From NCBI GenBank assembly GCA_028279555.1, contig JANQNO010000002.1, forward strand, positions 124,001 to 188,000: a DNA stretch of 64,000 bases. Direction: 5' to 3'. Position 1 is the first letter of the stretch; every line of letters begins with the position of its first letter. Below, piece after piece: positions 18,301 through 27,020 of this stretch. Below the pieces are notes generated by a model that searched no databases, was not told where the DNA came from, and saw nothing but the letters and a program-made list of their open reading frames with translations. The translations under genes were made by a program, and so were the position numbers. Source of the stretch: Sphingorhabdus sp. GTDB lineage: Bacteria > Pseudomonadota > Alphaproteobacteria > Sphingomonadales > Sphingomonadaceae.

Positions 18301-18903
18301 TACGCCCAGAGACCGCATTTTGGATGGGTTGAGGATCACCTCGATTTCGCGATCCACCCCGCCAAAGCGGCCAACCTCCGCCATGCCCTCCACCCCAAGC
18401 AGGCTCTTGGAGACCGAATCGTCGATAAACCAGCTAAGCTGCTCGATGGTCATATCGCTGGCTTCGACGGCATAGATGCCGAGAAACCCGTCAGCAATCT
18501 CAACCTTGCTGACGCGGGGTTCGAGAATTCCGTCAGGCAAATTGCCGCGGACCGAATCTACCGCGTTTTTCACCTCGGCCACGACATCATTCGGATCGTT
18601 GCCTATCTCAAACTCGATGAATGTACTCGAAGAACCCTCACTCGCCGTCGAACTGATGTTTCGGACGCCATTGATTGATCGCACAGCGGACTCGACCTGC
18701 TGTGTGATTTGGTTCTCAATCTCGGTTGGTGCTGCGCCAGGCTGCGAGATGTTGACCTGCACACCAGGGAACTCGATGTCTGGATTGTTAACCACATCCA
18801 TCCGGATGAAGCTCAAAATGCCGGCGAACAACACGGCCGCAAAAAACACCAGCGGGATCACCGGGTTGCGGATCGACCAAGCGGAGAGGTTGCGGAAGTT
18901 CAT
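15400..18903 (-). CDS. RND efflux pump inner-membrane subunit (HAE1-like, enlarged)
   Basis: Proton-driven drug or solvent exporter of the AcrB type. Recognisable parts are the N-terminal helix ([21 protein letters not shown]), porter domains, the TM4 charge motif [22 protein letters not shown] and the C-terminal repeat [18 protein letters not shown]. At 1167 residues it is ~120 longer than AcrB. Extra sequence at residues ~530-632 sits between the cytoplasmic amphipathic helix and TM7 and adds at least two hydrophobic segments ([19 protein letters not shown] and a ~35-residue one around [20 protein letters not shown]). It ends in a Pro-rich tail. The adaptor gene lies 7 bases upstream. No outer-membrane TolC-like gene is adjacent. 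Confidence 0.93.
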   Translation of the reverse strand: MNFRNLSAWSIRNPVIPLVFFAAVLFAGILSFIRMDVVNNPDIEFPGVQVNISQPGAAPTEIENQITQQVESAVRSINGVRNISSTASEGSSSTFIEFEIGNDPNDVVAEVKNAVDSVRGNLPDGILEPRVSKVEIADGFLGIYAVEASDMTIEQLSWFIDDSVSKSLLGVEGMAEVGRFGGVDREIEVILNPSKMRSLGVTAGQINNLLRQDNLDAAGGMAEVGGTRQSVRVLGNNETAYELSQRQIRVASGTVRLSDVATVRDGYSERSSISKVRGKEVVNFFMSRAKGASDVTTFEAAEKVIAKLEAENPNIKFISLFNTVRYTKEQYTSSIAAMIEGAILAVVVVFFFLRDWRATMISAVAIPLSAIPTFWFMDLLGFNLNQMSLLALGLVAGVLVDDAIVEIENIVRHMRMGKSAYQASIDAADEIGLPVVATSFCIVAVFLPVGLMPGVSGQFFQNFGLTVVIAVLMSLAVARMITPMMAAYFLKAKGHADHGGGRWMDRYMSVLEWSLDRSKVHALRADLPGIKRRWVYVPVLLLVIVGVLTVGGFGVFMPHGALSELAIPETIANAVAGEEKGLLWLLIAKPLGILLLLLVSLIGFLLILALLFALGLVSRIFGRRMHQSWQYLVARFQDRRVWMMGIGYFSFLITILLFAGSPFQFQPEIDDRNVRVEIEMVPGTTLEATEQTTTRVADILYQQPEVERALERVRVGNATIYVTLKDERDKKSFEFTRDLAPTLAQFPDARVRFQAQGGPGGGGTGRDLSIMLAGSDAELLKATAGKLVEEMKALDLIVAPRISADARRPEIIIKPRAELAAELGVTTAALSQTIRIATMGEIEQNAAKFSLSDRQVPIRVKLPQSSRQDLSTIAQLPVQTRSGGSVPLERVADISFGSGPTTVRRYNQNRRTLIGADVASGVQRGVAMEAVNKLPTLNNLPQGVIRDNVGQDEIQKELMDNFSVALPAGVLLVFAVLVLLYKRLMSPLVNMCSLALAPLGGILLIWLLDQSLSFPVLIGILLLLGIVSKNSILLIDFAIEAMDAGKRKFEAIMDAGHKRAQPIVMTTVAMTAGMVPTAMSLSGDGAWRQPMGVVVIGGLILSTVLTLLIVPAGFSLADGFEKRAGPWLRRKFLTYRPGDDDDGPRPQAQEPKPRPSGELPGGLQPAE

Positions 18904-18910
18904 AGCGATC

Positions 18911-20092
18911 TTATTCTTCGCTCTGCATTTTTGGAGAGATTGTCTCGCCTTCGGTCAAGAAACCGCCGGCGCGCAAAACCACGCGCTCGTTGCCGTTAAG
19001 CCCTTCAATGATAGCAACGCCCCCATCAGTAACGATTCCGGTTTTCACACGGCGCTGCTGCGCTTTGTTGTCCTTTCCAACAATATAGACAAAGCTGCCA
19101 TCATCATCGGAGAGGATTGCGCTTTCCGGAAGTACCGACGCCGTTACGGCTCCGCTGTTGATGCGGGCTGATGCAAAACCGCCGGGCCGCAATTCGGTTG
19201 CATAAGACAGTGAAATTCGTGCCGTGCCCTGCCGGTTCTGCGGATCAATCACTGGAGAAACCTGCCACACCTGGCCGGAAAAGGCCTTTTCCGAACCAAC
19301 CGGGGTAACCTCTGCCACAACACCTGTTGAAATTTGCGCCAAATCGGTTTCGCCGACGCGCGCGCGCATCTCCATCTCACCGCCCTGGGCAATGCGGAAC
19401 AGCGCACCACTCCCGGCAGATGCCGTCTGCCCGACCTCGACATTGCGTTCCAGCACATAGCCGCTGACGGGCGCGAGGACATTGAGGCGTGCATTGCTGG
19501 CGAGCGCTTGCTGATATTGCGCGCGTGCAACATTCAGCCGGGCACGCGCGCTGTCGCGTGTCGCCGTCCTGCGATCAACGTCTGCCTTGGAAATGAATCC
19601 CCGGTCGACAAGTTTCAGCGCGCGGTCGAGTTCGTTCTGGGCAAGCCGCAGGTCTGCTTCGCTTACGCCGATTTGCGCGCGCAAGGCTTCGGCCTGCTGT
19701 GTCTGCACCGAGCGGTCGATTGTGACCAGCGTTTGGCCCTTCTTGACCCAGTCGCCTGCATCCGCATGGACGATCGTTACCCGTCCGCCTTCGCCAACCA
19801 CGCCGACAGGAACCTCTCGCCGCGCCGCCAGAGTGCCTGTCGCGCTAATGCTGCGAGCAACCGTATTGGAGCCAGGTGCGATGACGGTGACGGTTGGTGC
19901 TTGCGCGTTGGCCTCATCACCTGCCGCTGCGCCCTGTCCGCTACCGCCAGTGGCAAAAAAATAGGCAACGCCAGCCGCGACAATCATCAGGAGCAGCACC
20001 CCCAGCCCGATCATCAGCCGCTTTTTGCGTTTGGCACCGGCCTCTTCATCGGAAAGAAGATCGCCGCTGCTGAGGGTCGCTTCGTAATTCAT
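18911..20092 (-). CDS. RND periplasmic adaptor (membrane-fusion protein)
   Basis: A 393-residue HlyD/AcrA-type adaptor that bridges the RND pump to an outer-membrane channel. It has a short cytosolic N-terminus, one membrane anchor (LMIGLGVLLLMIVAAGVAYFFA), a lipoyl/barrel-sandwich half (VGEGGRVTIVHADAGDWVKKGQTL), an alpha-hairpin (~residues 110-175, VQTQQAEALRAQIGVSEADL) and the second half lipoyl motif (LNVLAPVSGYVLERNVEVGQTA). ATG at 20092 is chosen; an in-frame GTG at 20134 would add 14 residues without a family counterpart. First gene of the pump operon, with a candidate operator ~45 bases upstream. Confidence 0.93.
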   Translation of the reverse strand: MNYEATLSSGDLLSDEEAGAKRKKRLMIGLGVLLLMIVAAGVAYFFATGGSGQGAAAGDEANAQAPTVTVIAPGSNTVARSISATGTLAARREVPVGVVGEGGRVTIVHADAGDWVKKGQTLVTIDRSVQTQQAEALRAQIGVSEADLRLAQNELDRALKLVDRGFISKADVDRRTATRDSARARLNVARAQYQQALASNARLNVLAPVSGYVLERNVEVGQTASAGSGALFRIAQGGEMEMRARVGETDLAQISTGVVAEVTPVGSEKAFSGQVWQVSPVIDPQNRQGTARISLSYATELRPGGFASARINSGAVTASVLPESAILSDDDGSFVYIVGKDNKAQQRRVKTGIVTDGGVAIIEGLNGNERVVLRAGGFLTEGETISPKMQSEE

Positions 20093-20135
20093 TTTCTTTT
20101 CCAAACTGCAACTGGGCCAATGGCCAGTGACCACC

Positions 20136-20163
20136 GAGGTGTATTACCTCAATATATCACCTC
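20136..20163 (-). promoter_or_regulatory. Candidate operator upstream of the efflux operon
   Basis: A 28-base stretch contains GAGGTG / CACCTC outer arms and, on the minus strand, two near-identical half-sites GAGGTGATA and GAGGTAATA in tandem, the second also pairing as GAGGT-N5-ACCTC. It sits ~45 bases before the adaptor ATG, where a TetR- or MarR-type repressor of an efflux pump would bind. No regulator gene is adjacent, so the role is inference. Confidence 0.4.
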
Positions 20164-20274
20164 AAGCAAGCACGCGCGCCAGTTTTATTACAAAGCCTTG
20201 CGTAGGGCAAAAATTTTGGCGCGGCAGCGATTATAGGCAGGCGGCAAGCATTTTCGACGAACGGCATGGATTTT

Positions 20275-20312
20275 CAACAAGAAAGGCCGCCCTGGAAGCC
20301 CCAGAGGCGGCC
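20275..20312 (-). terminator. Rho-independent terminator after glsB-like gene
   Basis: On the minus strand GGCCGCC and GGCGGCC (20285-20291 and 20306-20312) form a 7-bp GC stem, followed by TTTCTTG. It lies just after the stop of the GlsB-like gene. Confidence 0.75.
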
Positions 20313-20335
20313 TCTCCAACAAATAGCCGGTGTTG

Positions 20336-20596
20336 CTAACGGACGGTGCCGCGCTTCACGAGATTGACAATTCCCAGCAGAATTACAGCGCCTACGAATG
20401 CCGTAACCAGATACATGAACCAACCGGCGTCGGTCGTCAGAAAACCGACATACTGGCCGATAAAGCTGCCGATAAGACCGCCAACAACGCCGACGATGAC
20501 ATTCCACATAATGCCCATGTCTTCGTCGCGGTTCATCACCTTGCTGGCAAGCCAGCCGGCAATGCCGCCCAGAATAATCGTTGCAATCCAACCCAT
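20336..20596 (-). CDS. GlsB/YeaQ/YmgE-family stress membrane protein
   Basis: An 86-residue hydrophobic protein of the transglycosylase-associated family. It has three membrane helices (WIATIILGGIAGWLASKVM, WNVIVGVVGGLIGSFIGQYV, WFMYLVTAFVGAVILLGIVNLV) with the Gly-rich GGIAGWLA and GGLIGSFIG motifs usual for the family. Members are induced by general stress in many bacteria; the molecular function is unknown. AGGAGG lies just upstream of the ATG (aggaggaaagtaATG). Monocistronic, with its own terminator. Confidence 0.9.
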   Translation of the reverse strand: MGWIATIILGGIAGWLASKVMNRDEDMGIMWNVIVGVVGGLIGSFIGQYVGFLTTDAGWFMYLVTAFVGAVILLGIVNLVKRGTVR

Positions 20597-20715
20597 TACT
20601 TTCCTCCTGTTCTTGTTGCCTCCTGTTCGAAGGCCGCGGTGGGGGTGATAGACGGATTCGGCCAGACTGCCAACCGGATGGATGAATTTTTGGTGCTAGG
20701 CCTCGTAAAGGGCAG

Positions 20716-20751
20716 AAAAAAGGCCCCGTTGCGATTGCAAGGAGCCTTTAT
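20716..20751 (-). terminator. Rho-independent terminator after sciP
   Basis: On the minus strand AGGCTCC and GGGGCCT pair over a ~12-base loop (one G-T pair), followed by TTTTTT. It lies ~25-60 bases after the sciP stop. Confidence 0.7.
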
Positions 20752-20774
20752 AATCGGAAGTTTGAGAGAGCCGA

Positions 20775-21074
20775 TCAGTATTTCTGTTGCCGCTCATAAA
20801 GATCGCGATAATGCTGGATTCGTGTAACTCGCAGGCCGGGCATGCCGGAGCGGTCGACCGCGCGCTGCCATCCGGCAAATTCCTCGAGCGTCAGGTCATA
20901 GCGTTCGCAGGCCTCGTTGATCGAGAGCAAACCGCCATTTACGGCAGCAACCACTTCGGCCTTGCGGCGCACGACCCAGCGAGTCGTACCTGCGGGCGGA
21001 AGGCTGTCCAGCGTCAGCGGCTCTCCCAAGGGGCCGATGACCTGTCCGGGTTTGATTTTCTGATTCTCAATCAT
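20775..21074 (-). CDS. sciP: SciP, CtrA-inhibiting DUF1153 protein
   Basis: A 99-residue DUF1153 helix-turn-helix protein. The core TRWVVRRKAEVVAAVNGGLLSINEACERYDLTLEEFAGWQ (residues ~31-70) and the following GLRVTRIQHYRDL are near-identical to Caulobacter SciP, which binds the master regulator CtrA and DNA and shuts down CtrA-activated genes in G1. Full length; ATG follows GAGGACGTT. Monocistronic, with a terminator downstream. The name rests on family identity, and CtrA itself is not in the window. Confidence 0.92.
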   Translation of the reverse strand: MIENQKIKPGQVIGPLGEPLTLDSLPPAGTTRWVVRRKAEVVAAVNGGLLSINEACERYDLTLEEFAGWQRAVDRSGMPGLRVTRIQHYRDLYERQQKY

Positions 21075-21614
21075 AACGTCCTCTAATGCTCATTTGCGGC
21101 CAGGATTGATGTCTGGCTCTCGTTTAAAGGGGATGCTTTGCATTTGCCTGAAGCGCTTTGGTAAATGCCGTCTTCACCATCTCGTACCGCAATGAGACAG
21201 GCGTCCGGCAAAAAAGCACCTGCCTGAATGACAGGCAGGCTCGACGCAAAATGACGGATTCGGCTCGCTAGCATTTCGCGTGCGGAGGCGCGGCCTTTGG
21301 TACTACTCAGTATGGCCGCATTTATGGCGCGGCCGGTATGGCTTGCGGCCTGGCCCGTTATGACGGCAGCCAGTATCGACCGGTGGTCCCGGCGCGCATC
21401 GATTGTGCCGTCTGCAGGCCTGCCATGGGGGAAATTCATGTCCATATGCGCCGGTCTACACAGCGCGCGATAACAGCGGGTAAAGGCCGGCTTCACGCGA
21501 TGTTAGGGGCAGTTAACGGGTATTATCATTTGCTGTTCGGTGCTGTTTCAAACCGGGAAAGCGGTCAATAGGATTGGCCTTTTTCCGCCATTTCGCCTAT
21601 GCGCCGCAGCCGAT
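21075..21614 (+). other. Intergenic region between sciP and mnmA
   Basis: 540 bases between the divergent sciP and mnmA genes. A 137-codon minus-strand frame at 21083-21496 has no recognisable domain and no convincing ribosome-binding site, so it is not called. The stretch should hold both promoters. Near 21503-21516 there is TTAGGGGCAGTTAA, a weak likeness to the CtrA box that I do not regard as proven. Confidence 0.5.
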
Positions 21615-22742
21615 ATGAATCAGCAAAATTTCTCTGCAGATTTTCAGTTGGGCGACGATTTTTCGCGCAAAAGGATCGTCGTAGCCATGTCGGGCGGCGT
21701 GGATTCGTCGGTTGTGGCGGCGCTTGCCGCGCGTACCGGCGCAGAAACCATCGGCGTGACATTGCAGCTTTACGATCATGGCAGCGCGGTGAAGCGCGCA
21801 GGGGCTTGCTGCGCGGGGCAGGATATTCGCGACGCCCGTGCGGTCGCCGACCGGCTGGGCATCGCGCATTATGTTTTCGACCATGAAAGCCGCTTTCGCG
21901 AATCCGTGATTGATCAGTTTGCAGATGAATATATGGCGGGCCGTACGCCGATACCCTGCGTCCGCTGCAATATGGGTGTGAAATTTACCGATCTGTTCCA
22001 TATGGCGCGGGAATTGGGTGCCGATTGCCTGGCCACCGGTCACTATGTGCGCCGGGTGGGAGGCGCGGAAGGCGCAGAGATGCACCGCGCCAGGGATCCG
22101 GCGCGGGATCAGAGCTATTTCCTGTTTGCCACCACGAAGCAGCAGCTCGATTATCTGCGCTTTCCGCTCGGCGATATGCCCAAGCAGCAAGTTCGCGCGA
22201 TTGCCGAGGAGCTTGGCCTGATCGTCGCGAACAAGCCCGACAGTCAGGATATCTGCTTCGTGCCCGATGGTGACTATGCTTCGATTGTGCGCAAGATCAG
22301 GCCGGATGCCGAGACGCAGGGCGACATTGTCCATCTCGACGGTCGCGTGCTGGGGCAGCACAAGGGGCTGATCAATTTCACTGTGGGCCAGCGCAAGGGA
22401 TTGGAGATCGGCGGGCAGCCAGAGCCGCTCTATGTCGTTCGGCTCGATGCAACGAAGAGCGAGGTGATCGTAGGGCCGCGCAAGGCGCTTGCAGTAACGG
22501 CCGCACGTATCGATGAATGCAACTGGATCGGCCCCGTGGAAGGCAGGCCGGTGATGGCCAAGGTTCGCTCGATGGGACAGCTAACACCGGCAACGCTAAA
22601 GGAGGGCTGGCTGCATTTCGACAATCTCGAATATGGCGTGTCGCCTGGACAGGCGGCGGTGCTCTATGAGGGCACGCGCGTGCTTGGCGGTGGGTGGATC
22701 GAAGAAACGCAGGCGGCGACGCTCGACTTGGCCGCTGCTTAA
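21615..22742 (+). CDS. mnmA: tRNA-specific 2-thiouridylase MnmA
   Basis: Adds sulfur to U34 of tRNA(Lys, Glu, Gln), using persulfide sulfur and ATP. The PP-loop [10 protein letters not shown] is at residues ~24-33. The two catalytic cysteines are in PCVRCN and [10 protein letters not shown], with the conserved RDQSYFLF and [15 protein letters not shown] motifs. The 375-residue length is normal. The ATG at 21615 starts a 20-residue extension before the usual core, as in other alphaproteobacteria; an earlier in-frame start at 21540 is less likely. The 3' end overlaps the convergent small membrane-protein gene by 4 bases. Confidence 0.96.
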   Translation: MNQQNFSADFQLGDDFSRKRIVVAMSGGVDSSVVAALAARTGAETIGVTLQLYDHGSAVKRAGACCAGQDIRDARAVADRLGIAHYVFDHESRFRESVIDQFADEYMAGRTPIPCVRCNMGVKFTDLFHMARELGADCLATGHYVRRVGGAEGAEMHRARDPARDQSYFLFATTKQQLDYLRFPLGDMPKQQVRAIAEELGLIVANKPDSQDICFVPDGDYASIVRKIRPDAETQGDIVHLDGRVLGQHKGLINFTVGQRKGLEIGGQPEPLYVVRLDATKSEVIVGPRKALAVTAARIDECNWIGPVEGRPVMAKVRSMGQLTPATLKEGWLHFDNLEYGVSPGQAAVLYEGTRVLGGGWIEETQAATLDLAAA

Positions 22743-23116
22743 TCCAGCGCTTCGACCTCTTCCTCGGTCAGATTTATGCAACCATAGCCGTCGCGATATT
22801 CGGCAACATCATGCGCGAAAAAGGGAACGCTGGCGGTGACGCGTTTATTTTCCGGGTCATCGGCCAGCGAAATGATCTCCATTCCATCTTCCTTGTCGCT
22901 CTCGCAGGAGGCCATGTCGCGGCCGCCGATATAGCGGCAGGAACAGATGACATGCGCGGCATAGCCGGCACCCACGCGCGACTGCCCCTTTATGAAAGAC
23001 AGGTTCCAGAAAAAGAGGATCAGCAGGATGATCAGAATGGCGAGCAGCGCGTAACCGATCTTGCGGCGCGTGGTCATGCCGCCTTTGCCCGCAGATTTGG
23101 AATCCGGTGTTGCCAT
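22739..23116 (-). CDS. Small membrane protein, detached domain of serine-hydrolase family
   Basis: A 125-residue protein with one N-terminal membrane helix ([22 protein letters not shown]) and a periplasmic part with cysteines in [19 protein letters not shown] and DGYGCINL. The pattern of a CS-type motif, GRD, then VTAS and YR-GYGC, matches the segment that precedes the beta-lactamase fold in some proteobacterial SxxK hydrolases (general recollection). Its neighbour, divergent by 30 bases, is just such a hydrolase lacking that segment. I infer a two-gene version of a normally single protein. It is too short for an enzyme by itself. Confidence 0.6.
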   Translation of the reverse strand: MATPDSKSAGKGGMTTRRKIGYALLAILIILLILFFWNLSFIKGQSRVGAGYAAHVICSCRYIGGRDMASCESDKEDGMEIISLADDPENKRVTASVPFFAHDVAEYRDGYGCINLTEEEVEALD

Positions 23117-23146
23117 GTCCTGCCTTTATGTTGCAACAGATGCGCC

Positions 23147-24316
23147 ATGGGTAGGGTCAAACCAGCTTTTCTGGCAACCGCTTTTTGTATGGCCGCGCTT
23201 TCTGGCTGCGGAGGAGAGGCGGCCGCGGAAAAAGAAGCGGTAGCGGAAAGCAAGCCGGAACAGGAAAGCGGCTTTGCCCGCTATGCCGATGATGCCGCAG
23301 TCAGCGAAGCTTCGCTCAAGGCTGCGGTTGCACCTTTCTTCGAGGATCCGGCGCTGGCTGAAACGCGCGCGGTTGTGATCCTGCATGGCGGGATATTGAT
23401 CGCGGAGCGCTACGCACCGGGCTATACGCCCGACACGCCGCTGATTAGCTGGTCGATGGCGAAAACGGTCACAGGCACGCTGATCGGCCTGATGATTGCC
23501 GATGGCAGGCTCGCGCTCGACCAGCCTGCGCCTGTGGAAGAATGGCAAACGCCAGGCGATGCGCGCCGCAATATCACCATTCGCCATCTGCTGCATATGG
23601 CCTCCGGCCTCGATCATACCGAGATGCCTGACGCCGAGGGCAATCCGCCGATTTACGCTGTCGATACGACCCGGCTGCTGTTCCTGCCCGAGGGCAGAGA
23701 GAATGTCGCGCGCTATGCCGAAACGCGCACGCTGGAAGCGCAGCCTGGCGAGAAGTTCGAATATTCGACCGCCACCAGCCATATCCTCGTCGATATCATG
23801 ACGCGGACGCTGACCGACAGCAAAGACCCCGACATCCGGCGCGAAGCAATGCTGCGCTTTGCGAAAGGGCGGCTGTTCGATCCGCTGGGCATGGAAAGCG
23901 CTGTGCCCGAATTCGATCGCAATGGTACCATGCTGGGTGGCAGTATGATCCACGCGACAGCGCGCGACTGGGCGAAGCTGGGTGAATTCCTGCGCAACAA
24001 TGGCTCGGTGAAGGGCGCGCAGCTGCTGCCGACAAGCTGGACGCGTTTCATGCGCACATCGAGCGAGCTGGATGCGGCCTATGGCGGGCATTTGTGGATC
24101 AACAAGCCGCGGCCCGAAGGCCGTAACCAGGTGCTCTTTCCCGGCAAGGCACCGGATGATGTCTTTGCAATGCTCGGGCATCTGGGCCAGCAGGTGGTCG
24201 TGTCACCGCAGCATAAGATGGTGATTGTCCGGCTGGGCATGACGCCCGATAGCGATCTCGGCCCGATAAACGATCAGATCGCGAAGGTCATCAATAGTTT
24301 CCCGAAGTCGAAATAA
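23147..24316 (+). CDS. Serine hydrolase lipoprotein, beta-lactamase / class C fold
   Basis: A 389-residue protein with a lipoprotein signal ending in ALSGC (lipid Cys21). The SxxK active site is Ser103-M-A-K106 in ISWSMAKTVTG. The Tyr-containing second motif falls in FEYSTATSHIL, and a Gly/His-rich third motif in MLGHLGQQVVV. This matches esterases and peptidases of the class C beta-lactamase fold (6-aminohexanoate-dimer-hydrolase-like) rather than a true beta-lactamase. It acts in the periplasm on the membrane. ATG at 23147 is the only start compatible with the signal; no strong ribosome-binding site precedes it. Divergent from the small membrane protein described before it. Confidence 0.85.
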   Translation: MGRVKPAFLATAFCMAALSGCGGEAAAEKEAVAESKPEQESGFARYADDAAVSEASLKAAVAPFFEDPALAETRAVVILHGGILIAERYAPGYTPDTPLISWSMAKTVTGTLIGLMIADGRLALDQPAPVEEWQTPGDARRNITIRHLLHMASGLDHTEMPDAEGNPPIYAVDTTRLLFLPEGRENVARYAETRTLEAQPGEKFEYSTATSHILVDIMTRTLTDSKDPDIRREAMLRFAKGRLFDPLGMESAVPEFDRNGTMLGGSMIHATARDWAKLGEFLRNNGSVKGAQLLPTSWTRFMRTSSELDAAYGGHLWINKPRPEGRNQVLFPGKAPDDVFAMLGHLGQQVVVSPQHKMVIVRLGMTPDSDLGPINDQIAKVINSFPKSK

Positions 24317-24329
24317 GTTTCGACTCTAG

Positions 24330-24453
24330 CCCGTCATCCCGGCGAAAGCCGGGATCTCCAACAGGACTAGCGCTTGGCTTTGGGAGATTCCGGATAGCGC
24401 GTATTGTTTGCCAAATCACAGATTTGGAACAATCCAGCTTCCGGAATGACGAG
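24330..24453. repeat. Dispersed palindromic (REP-like) element
   Basis: The ends are inverted: CGTCATCCCGG at the left and CCGGAATGACG at the right, with inner hairpins (CCCGGCGAAAGCCGGG; an inner ATTGTTTGCCAAATC/GATTTGGAACAAT pairing). Elements with these ends are scattered in many alphaproteobacterial intergenic regions. It lies between convergent genes and may double as a transcription barrier. Confidence 0.75.
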
Positions 24454-24468
24454 ATTGCCTAAAGCCAA

Positions 24469-24759
24469 TCAAGCCTTCAACTTCGGCGCATCGTCGCCGA
24501 GATCTTCAAACCAGGCCTCGACTTCGCCTTTCAGCGTAAGCTGCATCGGGCGGCCCTTGCGGTCGAGGCTCTTGCCGGCAGCGACCTTGATCCAGCCTTC
24601 CGACACACAATATTCTTCCACCGTCGTGCGTCGCTCGCCGCGGAAATTGATGCCGATCCCGCGTGCCAGCGCCTCGCCGTCATAATGGTCGCTGAAAGGA
24701 TGGATGGAGAGCCGGTCGGGCGGCGTGTCTTTCGCACCAGTTTCTGTTTCGTCTGTCAT
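24469..24759 (-). CDS. DUF3297 family protein
   Basis: A 96-residue soluble protein. PDRLSIHPFSDHYDGEALARG and VEEYCVSEGWIKVAAGKS with LKGEVEAWFEDL are the hallmark of DUF3297, a small conserved family without assigned function. The ATG at 24759 (MTDETET) is preferred over the upstream in-frame start at 24792, which would overlap the DUF4424 gene. It lies 11 bases after the DUF4424 stop and probably shares its transcript. Confidence 0.88.
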   Translation of the reverse strand: MTDETETGAKDTPPDRLSIHPFSDHYDGEALARGIGINFRGERRTTVEEYCVSEGWIKVAAGKSLDRKGRPMQLTLKGEVEAWFEDLGDDAPKLKA

Positions 24760-24770
24760 GGCAGCAGCCG

Positions 24771-25772
24771 TTAGCCGGAAGGATCGAACCATTCAACAAT
24801 CAAGATATCGAGATCGTCCTTCGGCTCGAAATTTGTCTTGCGCACCTCGAACTGCGTCGGCGAAATCTTCTTCATGCCGTCCATGCAGAAGCTGACCAGC
24901 CGGTCTGCGCTGCCCTTGTCGACGACCAGCCGAAATTCCCTGATCGGCCCTTTCCAGTTGGCACCCGAAGAGAGTACATAGCCGATCCAGGTCTCGCCGT
25001 AAGCGCCCCCATACTCACCCCTTGCCGCGGCGCGCCAGTCGAAGCCGCGCAGGAAATAATCGTCTATACAGTAGCGCTTCCGATATTCAGCGATGCCTTC
25101 GGGGTAGCTCTTGCGAACGGATTTCATCAATGTGCCGCCAACGCTACCTCCCGTTAATGGTGCGTAGCTATGCTCGACTGTGACGGTCTTGCCTGCCGGG
25201 AATGTCTGCTTGCGGGTAATATGGCGAATGACCTTCCAGGCTGGAATGAAAGTCCAGTCATAGTTGGTGATTGTCCTGAGCAAGCCAGCCTCGATCAACG
25301 GGCGGCGCTGATCATCATCCATCGCGTTGAAATCACTGATGAAATCATGTTCGCCCAGCCAGTTGACCGGCCAGCCGCGCGCCTTGACCTCGGCCGTCAC
25401 ATCGCGATCACCGATCATCGCGCGCGTTACCTTTGTCAGCGGTGCCGGCGCGCCATCGATCTTGGTCTCGAATTTGAGCGAGTCGAAATCGGGCGGGCCC
25501 TGATAGAGCCAGTCGCCGTCATCGTTTTCCGGCAAAGCGGGCAGCGGAAAGCTGATCAGCGTCGTCACATCCTTGTCGCTGGTATTGGTGAAGCGGTATT
25601 TGACCCGCACCTTTTTGGCCGAAATATACAGATCCTCGCTGTCCATGCGGATATGCTCGGACTGTTTGAGTGTCAGCCCGCCCAGCGCATATTCCGCCTC
25701 GCTGTCATTGGCGGTAAGCGGCGGGGTGATACAAAGCAGCGCTGCGGCGGCGGTTGTGACAAATTTCTTCAT
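24771..25772 (-). CDS. DUF4424 secreted protein
   Basis: A 333-residue protein with a signal peptide (MKKFVTTAAAALLCITPPLTAND). The mature part begins EYALGGLTLKQSEHIRMDSEDLYIS and contains VRVKYRFTNTSDKDVTTLISFPLP, typical of DUF4424, a periplasmic beta-rich family of unknown function. ATG at 25772 is set by the signal peptide; the frame runs further upstream but without coding character. Divergent from the HI0933 flavoprotein by 30 bases. Confidence 0.87.
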   Translation of the reverse strand: MKKFVTTAAAALLCITPPLTANDSEAEYALGGLTLKQSEHIRMDSEDLYISAKKVRVKYRFTNTSDKDVTTLISFPLPALPENDDGDWLYQGPPDFDSLKFETKIDGAPAPLTKVTRAMIGDRDVTAEVKARGWPVNWLGEHDFISDFNAMDDDQRRPLIEAGLLRTITNYDWTFIPAWKVIRHITRKQTFPAGKTVTVEHSYAPLTGGSVGGTLMKSVRKSYPEGIAEYRKRYCIDDYFLRGFDWRAAARGEYGGAYGETWIGYVLSSGANWKGPIREFRLVVDKGSADRLVSFCMDGMKKISPTQFEVRKTNFEPKDDLDILIVEWFDPSG

Positions 25773-25802
25773 GCGGCGCTTATGCCATGCCATGGGGTCG
25801 GC

Positions 25803-27020
25803 ATGGAAGCGCGAAATTACGATTGCATCATTCTTGGCGCTGGGGGAGCCGGTCTGCTTTGCGCGGCAACAGCGGGCCGACGGGAAAAGCGCGTGCTTGT
25901 TATCGATCATGCAGAAAAGCCGGGAAAAAAGATCCTGATTTCGGGCGGTGGACGCTGCAACTTCACCAATGTGAATGCGACCACGCAGTATGCGAAGGAA
26001 CGCTATCTTTCGGCCAATCCGCATTTCGCAAAGTCGGCGCTGGGCCATTACACGCCGCAGGATTTTATCGAACTTGTGAACGCCCATGGCATTGCCTGGC
26101 ACGAAAAGACATTGGGGCAGCTATTCTGCGATGGCAACGCGCGGCAGATTGTCGCGATGCTGCTGGCCGAGTGCGAGAGGGGCAGCGTCGGGATCGCGCT
26201 CGGCCATCCGGTTTCCGGCGTCAGGCACAGCGACGGCAATTTTCACGTTGATTATGGTGATCGGTGGGTGAGCGCACCTTCGCTGGTAATTGCAACCGGC
26301 GGACCCAGCATCCCGAAAATGGGGGCAACTGGTTTCGCCTATGATCTCGCGCGGCAATTCGGTTTGAAGCTGGCGGAGCCGCGCCCGGCACTTGTGCCCT
26401 TTACGCTGGGCGGTGAAGATGTGCTCTTTCGCGAACTTTCCGGGGTGTCCGCAGATGTCGAGGCGCGATGCAAAAACCGGATGGCGAAGAGGGGCAAGAG
26501 TGACATAGTCTTTCGCGAAGCGGCTTTGCTCACCCATAAGGGGCTCAGCGGCCCGGCGATCCTGCAACTCTCCAGCTATTGGCGGCATGACGATCCAATC
26601 GCGATCAATTTCTTTCCCGATGCACCGCGTGGCTGGCTCATCGCCGCAAAGCGAGAAACACCAAAGGCGACGCTGAAATCAGCGCTTGCACGGACGCTCT
26701 CCGAACGGCTTTCGGAAAAACTGACGGAGTTAATCGGTCTTGTCGGAAACCTTGCCGACCAGAGCGATGCGAAGCTGGAGGCTGCTGAGGCGCGCCTCGC
26801 CGCATGGTCTTTTTTGCCCAGCGGCACCGAAGGCTATGCCAAGGCTGAGGTAACCGCAGGCGGCATCAGCACCGACGAACTCTCGCAGCAGACAATGGAA
26901 GCCAAGCGCGTGCCGGGGCTATATGTGATCGGTGAAGCGGTCGATGTCACCGGGTGGCTCGGTGGCTATAATTTCCAGTGGGCCTGGGCGAGCGGTGTGG
27001 CCGCAGGGCAGGCGGTTTAA
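25803..27020 (+). CDS. FAD-dependent oxidoreductase, HI0933/YhiN family
   Basis: A 405-residue flavoprotein with an N-terminal FAD motif (CIILGAGGAGLLCAATAG), ISGGGRCNFTN, and the C-terminal VTAGGISTDE and GLYVIGEAVDVTGWLGGYNFQWAWASG, the diagnostic HI0933-like signatures. The biochemical reaction is unknown. The start is either ATG 25803 or ATG 25782 seven codons earlier; the first gives the usual family N-terminus. Its stop overlaps the convergent typA stop. Confidence 0.9.
   Translation: MEARNYDCIILGAGGAGLLCAATAGRREKRVLVIDHAEKPGKKILISGGGRCNFTNVNATTQYAKERYLSANPHFAKSALGHYTPQDFIELVNAHGIAWHEKTLGQLFCDGNARQIVAMLLAECERGSVGIALGHPVSGVRHSDGNFHVDYGDRWVSAPSLVIATGGPSIPKMGATGFAYDLARQFGLKLAEPRPALVPFTLGGEDVLFRELSGVSADVEARCKNRMAKRGKSDIVFREAALLTHKGLSGPAILQLSSYWRHDDPIAINFFPDAPRGWLIAAKRETPKATLKSALARTLSERLSEKLTELIGLVGNLADQSDAKLEAAEARLAAWSFLPSGTEGYAKAEVTAGGISTDELSQQTMEAKRVPGLYVIGEAVDVTGWLGGYNFQWAWASGVAAGQAV

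Noticed and set aside
21083-21496. 137-codon frame between sciP and mnmA on the minus strand
   Set aside because: No recognisable domain, no good ribosome-binding site and irregular composition; probably chance in GC-rich DNA.
21498-21520. CtrA box near the mnmA/sciP promoters
   Set aside because: Only an approximate TTAA-N-TTAA likeness with wrong spacing; not enough to call.
22694-23146. Long N-terminal extension of the serine hydrolase
   Set aside because: It is the antisense of the small membrane-protein gene and of the mnmA end; the lipoprotein signal begins at 23147.
23147-24316. True beta-lactamase resistance gene
   Set aside because: The SxxK fold is shared with esterases and peptidases; the motifs and lipoprotein signal fit the hydrolase group, with nothing specific for beta-lactam hydrolysis.
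25170-25802. Extension of the HI0933 flavoprotein by 200 codons upstream
   Set aside because: It is antisense to the DUF4424 gene; the FAD motif begins normally a few residues after the ATG at 25803.
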